A DNA stretch of 41,049 nt. Source: Candidatus Obscuribacterales bacterium (GTDB taxonomy: Bacteria; Cyanobacteriota; Vampirovibrionia; Obscuribacterales; Obscuribacteraceae). Position numbers and translations under genes: made by a program. The stretch lies in contig JAIEPM010000020.1 in the NCBI GenBank assembly GCA_019748395.1, forward strand, positions 1 through 41,049, in the 5' to 3' direction. The notes beneath the pieces are model-generated. The model was given only the letters and a program-made list of their open reading frames with translations. It was not told where the DNA came from and made no database searches. Shown here piece by piece: positions 17,259-26,648 of this stretch; the stretch's first letter is position 1; every line of letters starts with the position of its first letter.

Positions 17259-19054
17259 TGAATTTAAAGCAAAGTAGAAAACAATCCGGAATTTCAGTGA
17301 TTTTGCTTGTCACCGGAATCGCCATTATTGTTTTGCCGATTATCGCCATATTCTCATTTGAAATTGGTCGCGCAAATCTCGGTACTCAGCAATTGAAGAA
17401 CGCGGCCGACTCTGCTGCTCTTGGTGCGGTTGCCACCATGGCCAGTAATGATAATCCGGATCTGGCTCAAGCGCAGACTAATGCCAAGCAGGTTGCTTTG
17501 AATTTGTTCAAGCAGAATTCGATACTGGGCAATCAACTGAGCGACTCGGTGCTGGGCTCAAGCAGAAACCCGGCAGCACTGCACGGTGAAGTGCAGGTGC
17601 AGTTCCTCGATCCAAATACACTGAGAGTGGTGCCGGACGGCGATCCTAACGGCAAGATAGTCCGGCTTACAGCTTCCTATGGAATGGAACCGGCTTTTGG
17701 AAGGTACCTTGGCATAAACAGGCAAGTGTTACTGGCATCTTCAAATGGTGCTGTGCCTCAGCTTGATGTTGTGATCTGTTTTGACATTTCTGGGTCAATA
17801 GACGATCAAACAAGAGTCACAGTTTTGAAAAGGCAATGGGACAAAAATATTGCTCCGCTTGCCTTGCCCGCTGGCTCTCCGAATGGCTCTATTGTATATA
17901 AAACGCCGAGTTCACCGAAAAGTTCCGGCAAAATATTTGATCTTGTTTCAGCGCCACCATCAGGAACAGGTTTAAATGGTTATGGTTTGCAAAATTTGCA
18001 ATCAGCGGATACCTCATACTCCGGATTGGTCTTTTCTGAAAAATACGCCAAGGATACCCGTTCCTTAGGTCTTCGCAGCGGCGGCGTTGTTCCAGAAGGG
18101 GGACGTGCTCCCGGTAATTTCTATGGAGCGCCAAGTCTTGATTCGAATTCTCTGATTTTTACAGATATGGTTGTAAATCTGGATGGCAAAGACGTATTTG
18201 CAGGTTATACAAGCAGCGACGGCTTCAACTTCCCGGATCTTGCCACTCTGGTGGAAGCTTCTCGTGGAAATCTTGAAAGCGATGCTCTCAAAGCCAGCAG
18301 CAAGGCTGATACTGTCTGTACAGTAGCTGCAAAAAGCGGCTATCAGGCTGCCTATAACGCGGCGGCCCTGCATGCATTGCAGCCGCTGCAAGATGCTAAG
18401 GACGCTACGGACCTCTTTTGCCGGATCTTGCACAACGATACTGATGCGCATTTTGGGCTTGTAACTTTCGATGGTGGAGTCGGCTCTAATGCAAGCTCTA
18501 CCGAATCGCATCGAACAATCGACGATGGAGTTCCCTACGGTGAAAGCAAGGCACAGCCTTTTCCGCTCGTGCCGCTTGATGCCGCCACGGGGGTTGATCA
18601 TTATCTTGATGTGAAAAATGCTCTGCCCAATTGTGTGGCAAAAGGCAGCACCAATATCGGACTTGCTGTCAAGACCGCTGTTGATCAACTTAACGCTCAT
18701 GCCCGCACAAACGCAGTCAAAGCCATCATTCTTTTCACCGACGGTCAGCCGACTGCTCATGGACCTCTGGACAACGACAATTTTCAAAATGCACGCAAAG
18801 CTGCGGTTTTAGCTAAGAATGCCGGTATACCGGTTTATACGATCGGACTTGCCACAAACCCGCAAATAGCCGTTAAAGAAGATGAGATATTGAACGACCG
18901 CAATTCCGACCCTGAAACGGGCGGCATAGCTGCAATTTCCGGACAGGGAGCGCTTTATTATTTGGTTAACGACAGCAGTCAATTGCGTGATGCTTTTAGA
19001 AAAATTGCAAGACATCTGGTGCAGTTGGTTCAAGACCAGGTGAACGAGTCATGA
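17258..19054 (+). CDS. TadG-like protein with VWA domain
   Basis: N-terminus QSGISVILLVTGIAIIVLPIIAIFSFEIGRANLGTQQLKNAADSAALGAV is typical of TadG-like proteins. VWA motifs LDVVICFDISGSIDD and KAIILFTDGQPTAHG. Confidence 0.85.
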   Translation: MNLKQSRKQSGISVILLVTGIAIIVLPIIAIFSFEIGRANLGTQQLKNAADSAALGAVATMASNDNPDLAQAQTNAKQVALNLFKQNSILGNQLSDSVLGSSRNPAALHGEVQVQFLDPNTLRVVPDGDPNGKIVRLTASYGMEPAFGRYLGINRQVLLASSNGAVPQLDVVICFDISGSIDDQTRVTVLKRQWDKNIAPLALPAGSPNGSIVYKTPSSPKSSGKIFDLVSAPPSGTGLNGYGLQNLQSADTSYSGLVFSEKYAKDTRSLGLRSGGVVPEGGRAPGNFYGAPSLDSNSLIFTDMVVNLDGKDVFAGYTSSDGFNFPDLATLVEASRGNLESDALKASSKADTVCTVAAKSGYQAAYNAAALHALQPLQDAKDATDLFCRILHNDTDAHFGLVTFDGGVGSNASSTESHRTIDDGVPYGESKAQPFPLVPLDAATGVDHYLDVKNALPNCVAKGSTNIGLAVKTAVDQLNAHARTNAVKAIILFTDGQPTAHGPLDNDNFQNARKAAVLAKNAGIPVYTIGLATNPQIAVKEDEILNDRNSDPETGGIAAISGQGALYYLVNDSSQLRDAFRKIARHLVQLVQDQVNES

Positions 19055-19545
19055 GCGATATTTTTCAAGCCGATAAAAACTATTTGCGGAGCAGAAATTC
19101 ATGCTCCGGCAGTGTGCTTGTAGAGCTTGCCTGCAGCTCGGTTTTCGTTGTCATATTTGCCATTTTTGCAGTATACATGTCATTGCTGCTTATTTGCGCT
19201 CATATTACAGATCGAGCTTGTCGTGACGCGGCCAGAGCTGCAGGCCAGGCCAGGAGCCAGTCAGCGTCGATAAGCGACCAGGAGCAAGCTTCGGCTGTGG
19301 CTACAAGTATTCTCAAGGCATATGCAAGTGCAAATCCATTTATGACTGCGCCGACTTTGCAGAATCTTGTTTATGAAGACTTCGGCGGAAGTCCGCCCAG
19401 TGATACCAGTCCTTATGTAACCGTAACAGTTGTTTCTAGTGCCAGGCTTCCTTTTGCACCGGTGACTTTGTTCGGCAATATTTACGGTAGCGATCAATAC
19501 ACATTCAGCCAGACTTATACATTTCCAATCATCAACACCAGATGA
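19051..19545 (+). CDS. TadE-like protein
   Basis: SCSGSVLVELACSSVFVVIFAIFAVYMSLLLICAHITDRACRDAARAAGQA. ATGA overlap with the upstream gene. Confidence 0.72.
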   Translation: MSDIFQADKNYLRSRNSCSGSVLVELACSSVFVVIFAIFAVYMSLLLICAHITDRACRDAARAAGQARSQSASISDQEQASAVATSILKAYASANPFMTAPTLQNLVYEDFGGSPPSDTSPYVTVTVVSSARLPFAPVTLFGNIYGSDQYTFSQTYTFPIINTR

Positions 19546-19563
19546 CCAGAGCTTGCTTAATCG

Positions 19564-22383
19564 ATGAATCTCAAGATACTTACATCAGGATTAATTTCGA
19601 GTGACTACGGCATCCGGCCGGCTCTCATGTGTGCTACGCGAAAAGATCTGTCTCAACATTCAGTGGTTCGCATCGTTTCAAATACGGTCTCCGGGTGGAT
19701 TGGCATAGCCTATGGTCATTTAATTACAGGTGCAAAATGTCAAAGCAGTGAGCAAACGCTGAGCGGACTCGAGGCTCTGGCTGTGTTTTTGAAGCTTGAT
19801 TCCGGGGCTTTTGATTTGATCCAGATGGATCGGAGGTTGCTGGGCGATGAACTCGCGCAGGCTCTGGGTGTCAGTATCAGCGTTTTGCTTGAAAAATTCG
19901 AGACGGCTTCCGATAAACCTGTTATGGAGCTTTTGCAGCTTTGCAGGCAAGGTGATGACGCTATTAATATCTTGCTTTCTACGCAGCCTGCTTTGCCTGC
20001 TTCAAGTACCGGAATCTTGAATGAATCGGATTCAGATGCGGATGCCGATTCGGATGCCGATTCGGATGCCGATTCAGATGCCGATTCAGATGCCGATGAC
20101 TGGGACCTCGGTGGAAACGGTGAATTGTCGACTTCTGGAACTTCGCAGCTGAAACTATTGCCGGAAAAACTAAGATCTACGGATTTTGTTTTGCTCAGCA
20201 ATAATGAAGCTTCAATTCCAGATGATGAGTATTCAGCTTTAAATATGCCGGCCAGATTTACAGACGAACACGGTCAAGCAGTTGAGGCTTTTAAAGCTTT
20301 TGAAGATTTTGAAGCACATGAGCAAAGCAACACTGAGTTAGGAGCTCAAGAAAGCTCTGCCGAAGCCGATTTGAGTGCCTGCAATCGTTTTGTTATAGTT
20401 ACTGATGCAAGCCCACAGTCGCCGCGCCGCAGAGATCCACTTGGGGAAGAATTGCGCGCAGAACTCCATGACTTTGTAAAGTTGAAGTTTGGATTAGACG
20501 GAAAAGAATTTTTCGAAGAACTTGATATTGAAGATTCAAATGATTATCAGGCTTCACTGGTTTTAAAAGACCTGGAAAAAAGTATTGCTAAAGCTCGTCT
20601 GGAAGACCCTGAATTTCGCAATATTTTGCCTGTTCTGGTCGATTCTCTGAAAAAGGAAGTTAGTATCGGCAAAGTCGCTGAGCAAGAAGAGAAATCCGAA
20701 GAGTCTGCTGCTTCGAAGCTGGCAAACGTTTCCTGGATTAGAAGCTCCGGAACATTCCAATCCATTCCCAAGATCAAATTGGGAGAAACTCTTTCATCGG
20801 AGGAAGATCCCGAATCCGGTCGCAATGTTTACACCGAACAAGTGCGCAAGAGCACAGAGGTGGATGCCCGAGAGTTTATAAAAGCCGGTGATGAAGATGC
20901 AAATCTTGAGCTGAGCATTTTGAAGCAGGCACGTATTCGTCAGTTGATTGTTTTTTCGTCCAGCCTCTGTATCGTTATTTCCGGTTTTATTCTGATTTTG
21001 TTCTATGCCCAGAGACAATCTGCCATGCAACAAGCCTCCGACAAACTTGTGGCAGGTGACCTTAAGGCTGCCCGGGAAGATTTTGAAAATATCCTCAAAA
21101 AAAATCCTCGAAACCTGGAGGCCTATCTTGGGCATGCTCTTTCGATTCCGACCGACTACAGAGCGCAAATAGCCGACTATGAACATGCACTGGCTTTGAG
21201 CCCTCGAAATTTTTCAGTGGCTTTCGATCTGGCAAGGGCACATTTTGAATTGAAGGAATACCAAAAGGCTCTGAACTATGCCGACTTGGCATTAACGATT
21301 GAGAGTAAAAGTGCTGCCGCCATGAAGTTAAAGGCAGAAGCGCTATTCAGGATGGCCGAATATAAGGAAGCAGTTGCTGTTCTAAAAGCTGCGCTCGCAC
21401 TTAAATCTCCCAATAATGCCGAGTTCTACTATCTCATTTCCAAATGCTACGGCAAGCTGAATGAAGAGAAGGCGCAGGAGTCTTACCTGGCTGAAGCCCT
21501 TGAAGCTGAACCTGCCAATTCAGCATTTTTGAAAGAGAAGGCGCTTTTAGGTCTGGCGCATGAAAAACCGGAGCAGTCACGAAAAGAACTTGAGCGAGCG
21601 CTTTCAGTCAATCCGGGGGATGGTGAATTACACTATCAGCTTGCCCTGGTTTATCTAAAGCAAAAGCAGCCGGATCGGGCTATTTCTGAATTGAGCAATG
21701 CTATCGAACATGCTTATGCAAATGCTGAAAGTCTTGGACTGCGCGGCCGGCTTTATTTCAATAAAGCTATGTATGGTGCCGCAAAAGCAGACCTTGATGA
21801 AGCGCTTTCTGAGCGACCTGACAAAAACCTGCAGAAATATCTTGATCAGACTGAAAAGCAGATTCAAGCTGCTAAAGAGCGCGCTGGGACACGCAAGTTG
21901 TCATCGCCTGAACTTGATGATCTTGCATCGGTAAATCTTGAAGGTGATTATCTTGGCAAAGCATATGAGCTGATTGGCAGTGGGCGAAATCAGACTGCAG
22001 CTCGAATATTGAGAGCTGCGCTTAGATTAAATCCCAATGATTTGAAAGCTCGTCGTTATCTGGCTAATGCGCTTTATAATCTTTCCGATTATGCAGAAGC
22101 GTCATCCCAGTTTGCATATCTTGCCTCACAGCAGAATCTCAGCCTGCCCGAACAGCTCTTGTACGGAAAAGCACTTGTAAAATCCAATAGACTGGAACAG
22201 GCTATAAAAGTTCTGGAAAATCTTGTAAGTGAGCAGCCAAGGCTGGCAAAAGCCAGAATTGAATTGATCAAAGCTTATTTACTGGCAGGCTTCAGCGAAC
22301 ATGCCAGAGAACAGTGCCAGGAAGGCATGAACGAGGCAAATAATCAGAGTGAGTACAGTGAATTTAAGTCTCTAATGCCTTAA
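19564..22383 (+). CDS. Large PATAN(DUF4388)-like - acidic linker - TM - TPR protein
   Basis: N-terminal GWIGIAYGHLITGAKCQSSEQTLSGLEALAVFLKLDSGAFDLIQM resembles DUF4388/PATAN. TM IVFSSSLCIVISGFILILFYA. Multiple TPRs follow. Confidence 0.72.
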   Translation: MNLKILTSGLISSDYGIRPALMCATRKDLSQHSVVRIVSNTVSGWIGIAYGHLITGAKCQSSEQTLSGLEALAVFLKLDSGAFDLIQMDRRLLGDELAQALGVSISVLLEKFETASDKPVMELLQLCRQGDDAINILLSTQPALPASSTGILNESDSDADADSDADSDADSDADSDADDWDLGGNGELSTSGTSQLKLLPEKLRSTDFVLLSNNEASIPDDEYSALNMPARFTDEHGQAVEAFKAFEDFEAHEQSNTELGAQESSAEADLSACNRFVIVTDASPQSPRRRDPLGEELRAELHDFVKLKFGLDGKEFFEELDIEDSNDYQASLVLKDLEKSIAKARLEDPEFRNILPVLVDSLKKEVSIGKVAEQEEKSEESAASKLANVSWIRSSGTFQSIPKIKLGETLSSEEDPESGRNVYTEQVRKSTEVDAREFIKAGDEDANLELSILKQARIRQLIVFSSSLCIVISGFILILFYAQRQSAMQQASDKLVAGDLKAAREDFENILKKNPRNLEAYLGHALSIPTDYRAQIADYEHALALSPRNFSVAFDLARAHFELKEYQKALNYADLALTIESKSAAAMKLKAEALFRMAEYKEAVAVLKAALALKSPNNAEFYYLISKCYGKLNEEKAQESYLAEALEAEPANSAFLKEKALLGLAHEKPEQSRKELERALSVNPGDGELHYQLALVYLKQKQPDRAISELSNAIEHAYANAESLGLRGRLYFNKAMYGAAKADLDEALSERPDKNLQKYLDQTEKQIQAAKERAGTRKLSSPELDDLASVNLEGDYLGKAYELIGSGRNQTAARILRAALRLNPNDLKARRYLANALYNLSDYAEASSQFAYLASQQNLSLPEQLLYGKALVKSNRLEQAIKVLENLVSEQPRLAKARIELIKAYLLAGFSEHAREQCQEGMNEANNQSEYSEFKSLMP
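20029..20099 (+). repeat. 12-nt tandem repeat (GATTCRGATGCC) encoding (DSDA)n
   Basis: Sequence GATTCAGATGCG-GATGCC-(GATTCGGATGCC)x2-(GATTCAGATGCC)x2-GATGAC, inside the 939-aa ORF. Confidence 0.9.
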
Positions 22384-22474
22384 AGCGCAAAGACTGAACG
22401 GCTTTCTTGCATTTTTGCACAGTCACCCCGGGGCGAATTAAAGATAACTTATAAATGGGGTTAATCAAGGCGCC

Positions 22475-23290
22475 GTGCTTGCGGCAGCTTTTATCGGTAT
22501 GCGTTTACTTGAGGGCAGGATAAGTATGGGCATTAAAGCAGATGAGCCTGAGAGTCCAAAAACGGAGTCTCACGAGAAGGGCGAGAATTTTAGTCGAATT
22601 GTTTTTGAGAGCTCGAATTTACTTAGCAGCAAAAAAACTGAGTTTTCCGATCAATTACAGCTTTCAAATAAGAGCAAGGATGCACTTCCGAGTCTTACTG
22701 TGAGCGGACCGCAAGGACAGGTAATTAGCAAAGAACATAAAGTTAAAGAGGGTGACAGTCTCTGGAAAATTTCCGAACAGCATCTGAAAGCTAATAAGGA
22801 AACTGCCAATCCGCCTGCGATTCAAAAAATGCTGGATGAGATCGTGAAAGCAAACAAAGATCGTTTTCCGCAACTGGAAAAAGATCCCGGACGCCTCAGT
22901 AATGGCTGGAATTTGATTTTACCTAAGTCTGAAGCCGAGAATTCAAATACAAAAACTGAGCGGCAAAAGACTAAGCAAATCCAGGAGAAAACAGAGTCAG
23001 AACTGCAAAAAACAACAGCATCCTGGTATCACGAGGGGCGAAAAACAGCCAACGGTGAACGTTATAGACCTGACGGACTCACTGCTGCTCATAAAACTCT
23101 GCCATTCGGCACCATGCTTGAAGTCAAAAATCTGGAAAACAACAAGACTGTGGTTGTGCGCGTAAATGACCGTGGTCCTTACATTCGCGGACGCGGAATC
23201 GATATGTCCCGTGGAGCCGCCAGAGAACTGGGTATGCTGGATTCAGGTGTGGCTCCGGTCGAATACAGAATTCTAAATCGAAAATCTTAA
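22475..23290 (+). CDS. rlpA: LysM domain - RlpA-like double-psi beta-barrel protein
   Basis: [22 protein letters not shown] (LysM) and [74 protein letters not shown] (RlpA). Start is uncertain (GTG 22475 or ATG 22526). Confidence 0.9.
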   Translation: MLAAAFIGMRLLEGRISMGIKADEPESPKTESHEKGENFSRIVFESSNLLSSKKTEFSDQLQLSNKSKDALPSLTVSGPQGQVISKEHKVKEGDSLWKISEQHLKANKETANPPAIQKMLDEIVKANKDRFPQLEKDPGRLSNGWNLILPKSEAENSNTKTERQKTKQIQEKTESELQKTTASWYHEGRKTANGERYRPDGLTAAHKTLPFGTMLEVKNLENNKTVVVRVNDRGPYIRGRGIDMSRGAARELGMLDSGVAPVEYRILNRKS

Positions 23291-23391
23291 GTTCGACTTC
23301 ATGCAAAGCATTAAGAATGAGCAGTTCTTTCTTGATGAGCTTAATAGTTCTGCGCTAATCTTGGCTCGATTTCCGAAGTCCAGGAGTAGAT

Positions 23392-24066
23392 ATGCGTAAA
23401 TTCAGCTCTGCACTCATGATTTTTTGCCTCTTGAGCCCGGCAGCGGCATATTCCGGGGAGGAGAAATCAGGAAGCGATAAAACTCGAGTTCTGGTCGATC
23501 AAATTATCGAGGCTGTGGAAGCCGAAAAGCTGAGCGCTGAAGAGCAGGAAGCTTTCAAGAAAAAGAACAAAGAAAGAGTTGAGCGTGTTGTCGATGCAAT
23601 CGCTGACAAAGCCAATATGAGTGCCGAAGCAAAGGCCGAACTCAAAGCTAAAATCGCTGAAAAAAGAGAACAGCACCATAGCATGCCGCCTGAAATGAAA
23701 GAGAAGCTGGAAAAGCGCTTTGATTTTAAAGGCTTCAACAAAGAGAGCAGTTACACTGTTTTGAAAGATCATTTTTCAGATACTGAACTCAAGTCTATTC
23801 TCAAATTCCTGAAATCATCCACAGGCAAGAAACTCATCAAAGAAACTCCGGACATGATTTGTGAAGTGTTTGAACTGGCTTTAGAGCGTTATGTGCCGAT
23901 TGTTATTGATCTTGTAAAAGAATTGAAAATGCCTCCCGCTTTAAATGGACCAAATGCAAATCCTGAAAAGCGCAAAGAAATGATGGAAAAGATTCGCAAA
24001 ATGCTGCAGGAGCAAATGCCAAGCCCGATGCCCCATTCTGACGCTCCGGCTAAGGACGAGACCTAA
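23392..24066 (+). CDS. Exported DUF2059-like protein
   Basis: Signal peptide and YTVLKDHFSDTELKSILKFLKSSTGKKLIKETPDM, typical of DUF2059. Confidence 0.75.
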   Translation: MRKFSSALMIFCLLSPAAAYSGEEKSGSDKTRVLVDQIIEAVEAEKLSAEEQEAFKKKNKERVERVVDAIADKANMSAEAKAELKAKIAEKREQHHSMPPEMKEKLEKRFDFKGFNKESSYTVLKDHFSDTELKSILKFLKSSTGKKLIKETPDMICEVFELALERYVPIVIDLVKELKMPPALNGPNANPEKRKEMMEKIRKMLQEQMPSPMPHSDAPAKDET

Positions 24067-24076
24067 ATTCGGCCGC

Positions 24077-24463
24077 CTAAGGCTGATTGATCATGAAAGT
24101 GGCAAAATCCTGGAAATAAAAATCAAGAGCTGCTCGAAAAGGGCTGAATTCAGTGACTTTATCGAGTGCATTGCCCATATGTTTTACCCATGCATCGCGT
24201 TCGGCTACGCCGATTTTAAATGGCATGTGCCTGGCACGCATTCGCGGATGGCCTCTTTCTTGACTGTATGTCGTTCTTCCACCGAAACGTTGCAATAGAA
24301 ACAGAGCAAGTAATTGTTTTGAGTGGCTCAGATCATCCGGATAAAGAGGACGAAGAATCGGATCTTTCTCGACCCCGGCATAAAATTCGTCAACCAGCCG
24401 AAAAAATGGCTCTTCGCTGGCGACCGATTGGTAAATGTTTGCGACTGGATCTTCCATGGGCAA
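24077..24463 (-). CDS. Truncated haemoglobin (group II/trHbO-like)
   Basis: FFRLVDEFYAGVEKDPILRPLYPDD...LLALFLLQRFGGRTTYSQERGHPRMRARHMPFKIGVAERDAWVKHM, canonical 2-on-2 globin. Confidence 0.93.
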   Translation of the reverse strand: MPMEDPVANIYQSVASEEPFFRLVDEFYAGVEKDPILRPLYPDDLSHSKQLLALFLLQRFGGRTTYSQERGHPRMRARHMPFKIGVAERDAWVKHMGNALDKVTEFSPFRAALDFYFQDFATFMINQP

Positions 24464-24477
24464 ATTTTAGCATGCAG

Positions 24478-25227
24478 CTAAGAGTCTTTTTTAGGTGCCA
24501 GGACCTGGACCTTAATGATTCTGCTTCGATAGGTCCGGATAGAAACAGACAGATCGTAGCTGCCTGCCGGGAATCCCCTGGGAATGAAAACTTTCAAGAA
24601 ATTTGAAGCTGACTGAGCGACCGGCAGATAGCCTGGACCAAGTTGGACTGTATTCTCTTCGGGGCGCAAGCTGAATCCGTTTCCGTAAATAGTCAACCAT
24701 GCACCGCCAGTGGTGCTAAGTTGCTCGGGCATGGAAAGCTGAGGCTTACCGATGGAGCGAATTTCCCAGTTAAACACTGCACCGGGGCGACCTGCGGCCT
24801 CTATGCAAATTTTGTTCTCACCTGCTCTTAGTTGAGCGCTCAAATCAATATAAATTTGAGCTGAGGAGAGAAAAGAATTTTCGTTTACGAGCAGTCTTCC
24901 CAGCGGCTCTCCATAACTTTGCAAGTTCTGATCGCTGCTGTCGGGCAAAAGAATCATACGCAACCAGGCGAATCCCTGCTCAGTAATAGAACCGTTTGTG
25001 CAAACCAGCGATAATGGCTGGCCCAGATACTCTGGACCTATTGCAATTCGATCGTAGAATCTTTGAATAGAAGCTGTTTGCGATTGGTATGGACCGCCTG
25101 AAGCCACAACTACTCTTGGTAAACGCAGATCTTCATCCGAGCTTGCCGGAAGCAAGGAACTTAATAGGAGCATGACGAACAAAGCGGATATGATTTTTCC
25201 GACTTTGCCCGGCTGCTTAGTTTTCAC
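24478..25227 (-). CDS. Exported IPT/TIG-domain protein
   Basis: Signal-like N-terminus, and GGAWLTIYGNGFSLRPEENTVQLGPGYLPVAQSASNFLKVFIPRGFPAGSYDLSV (IPT/TIG pattern). Confidence 0.7.
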   Translation of the reverse strand: MKTKQPGKVGKIISALFVMLLLSSLLPASSDEDLRLPRVVVASGGPYQSQTASIQRFYDRIAIGPEYLGQPLSLVCTNGSITEQGFAWLRMILLPDSSDQNLQSYGEPLGRLLVNENSFLSSAQIYIDLSAQLRAGENKICIEAAGRPGAVFNWEIRSIGKPQLSMPEQLSTTGGAWLTIYGNGFSLRPEENTVQLGPGYLPVAQSASNFLKVFIPRGFPAGSYDLSVSIRTYRSRIIKVQVLAPKKDS

Positions 25228-25232
25228 TCTGA

Positions 25233-25877
25233 TTAATATCCGCCGAAAAGCTGCTGACCGCCGTTGAAGCCCATGCCGCCCATGTTGTACGTGGCTCCTC
25301 TCTGAGGATGCACCCAGGTGGCAGGACCCATTTCGGTCTGCAATTCGTTGAAATAATTGATTTGCATTTGCTGGCGAAACTGGTCATCGGCACGGGCATT
25401 ATTGGCAGCTTCTCTCATAGCTGAAACATCACCGCTAAGATTGGTCATCGTTTGCTGTTGATTTTGTTCCATGCTGTAAATGCGTCTGCGCAAAGCGTTT
25501 ATAGTCTGCTGATCTCTCAGTCTCATAGCTGAATCGGCTTTCAACCAGTTTTGCAAAATGGCGATTTGTTTGTCGTTGTCAGGGCTGCCCTTCTTTAGTT
25601 TTTCCAGTTCCTGGACTCGTTTTTCTGCATAAAGTCTGTACGCTTGATTTCTTTTGTCGTCGAAGGCTGCCTGCTGCTCCGCGGATTGTTCTTCGCCTTC
25701 GACTTCCCTGACCTGGCTGTTGTTGAGGCGCAGTAGCTCATCGTCATCTTGGAATGCAGTCTGGTCTGCTGACATCTCTCCGCCTTGAGCAGAGGACTTT
25801 ATGAAAAGTCCCGGCAGCAGAGCTGAACTCGTTAGAATTCCCAGGACAAGCGCGTATTTGAGCCTCTTCATCGGCAC
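25233..25877 (-). CDS. Exported coiled-coil hypothetical protein
   Basis: Signal peptide, Gln/Glu-rich helices (LRRRIYSMEQNQQQTMTNLSGDVSAMREAANNARADDQFRQQMQ) and a Gly-rich C-terminus. Confidence 0.7.
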   Translation of the reverse strand: MPMKRLKYALVLGILTSSALLPGLFIKSSAQGGEMSADQTAFQDDDELLRLNNSQVREVEGEEQSAEQQAAFDDKRNQAYRLYAEKRVQELEKLKKGSPDNDKQIAILQNWLKADSAMRLRDQQTINALRRRIYSMEQNQQQTMTNLSGDVSAMREAANNARADDQFRQQMQINYFNELQTEMGPATWVHPQRGATYNMGGMGFNGGQQLFGGY

Positions 25878-26000
25878 AGTCTCCTTGGCAGCAATAACTC
25901 AGCATCGGGCGGACTATATAAGATACATTATATGTGATGTTCGCAATTGATATACAATAAGCACATTGAACTGCCTTTCTTGAAATTCAGGGTTTTACTA

Positions 26001-26597
26001 ATGACTGCAAAAGACCTTTTCGTTTTTTTCGCCATCAGTGTAGTTGCCGCTTCTGTCTGGACGCCGCCCGCATTATCGGCGGCCGAAGAAAAAAAGGCGC
26101 CGCTATCTATGGATGAAATTAAAGAGCGGCGCAGAGCCATTCGCGAAGAAATGATGTTGCCTTCATTAAACGGTCTGCGCAGTTTGTCTTATCGTGTAAC
26201 CGGCTACAGCGATTATTCGCCACTCGAAAAAAAACTCGGAACTAAACTTCAAGAGCTGAAAATAAACATTGAACCGCTTCTCAAAATGAACGCAGATCAC
26301 AAGACCTGCGATGCCATCTTGCAAATCTCTTTCAACAGGCTTGCTTCAAGCACAATTGCCGAATTGAAAGTTACTGAATGGGTTTCTTTGATGCGAAATC
26401 CGAAAATCATGATTCAAGCTGTGACTTACAGCAACAAGGTCTTCCTTGCGGGCAACAAGCCGGAAGAGGCTATCGACGAGCTTGCCAATCAATTTGTTAT
26501 AGATTTTTTGAAAGCTAATCAAAAAGATTTCGATGCTGAAAAGCATGCAAAAGAATTCAGTAAAGTGACAGACTCAGCTAATAAGCGCAAAAAATAA
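26001..26597 (+). CDS. Exported hypothetical protein
   Basis: ORF from 25947; ATG 26001 gives the signal peptide MTAKDLFVFFAISVVAASVWTPPALSA. Confidence 0.7.
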   Translation: MTAKDLFVFFAISVVAASVWTPPALSAAEEKKAPLSMDEIKERRRAIREEMMLPSLNGLRSLSYRVTGYSDYSPLEKKLGTKLQELKINIEPLLKMNADHKTCDAILQISFNRLASSTIAELKVTEWVSLMRNPKIMIQAVTYSNKVFLAGNKPEEAIDELANQFVIDFLKANQKDFDAEKHAKEFSKVTDSANKRKK

Positions 26598-26648
26598 ATA
26601 GTCAAATCAGGTAGCCCTTTTGAATCATATTTTCAGGGAGGCGGCGCC

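Noticed and set aside
18065-18787. 240-aa ORF on the - strand
   Set aside because: Lies entirely antisense within the TadG-like VWA gene (17258-19054), has no recognisable domain, and its composition looks like antisense of a coding frame.
19740-20201. 153-aa - strand ORF with (ASES)n repeats
   Set aside because: The repeat is simply the reverse complement of the (DSDA)n-encoding tandem repeat in the 939-aa gene.
24220-24606. 128-aa + strand ORF
   Set aside because: Antisense to the well-supported truncated haemoglobin gene.
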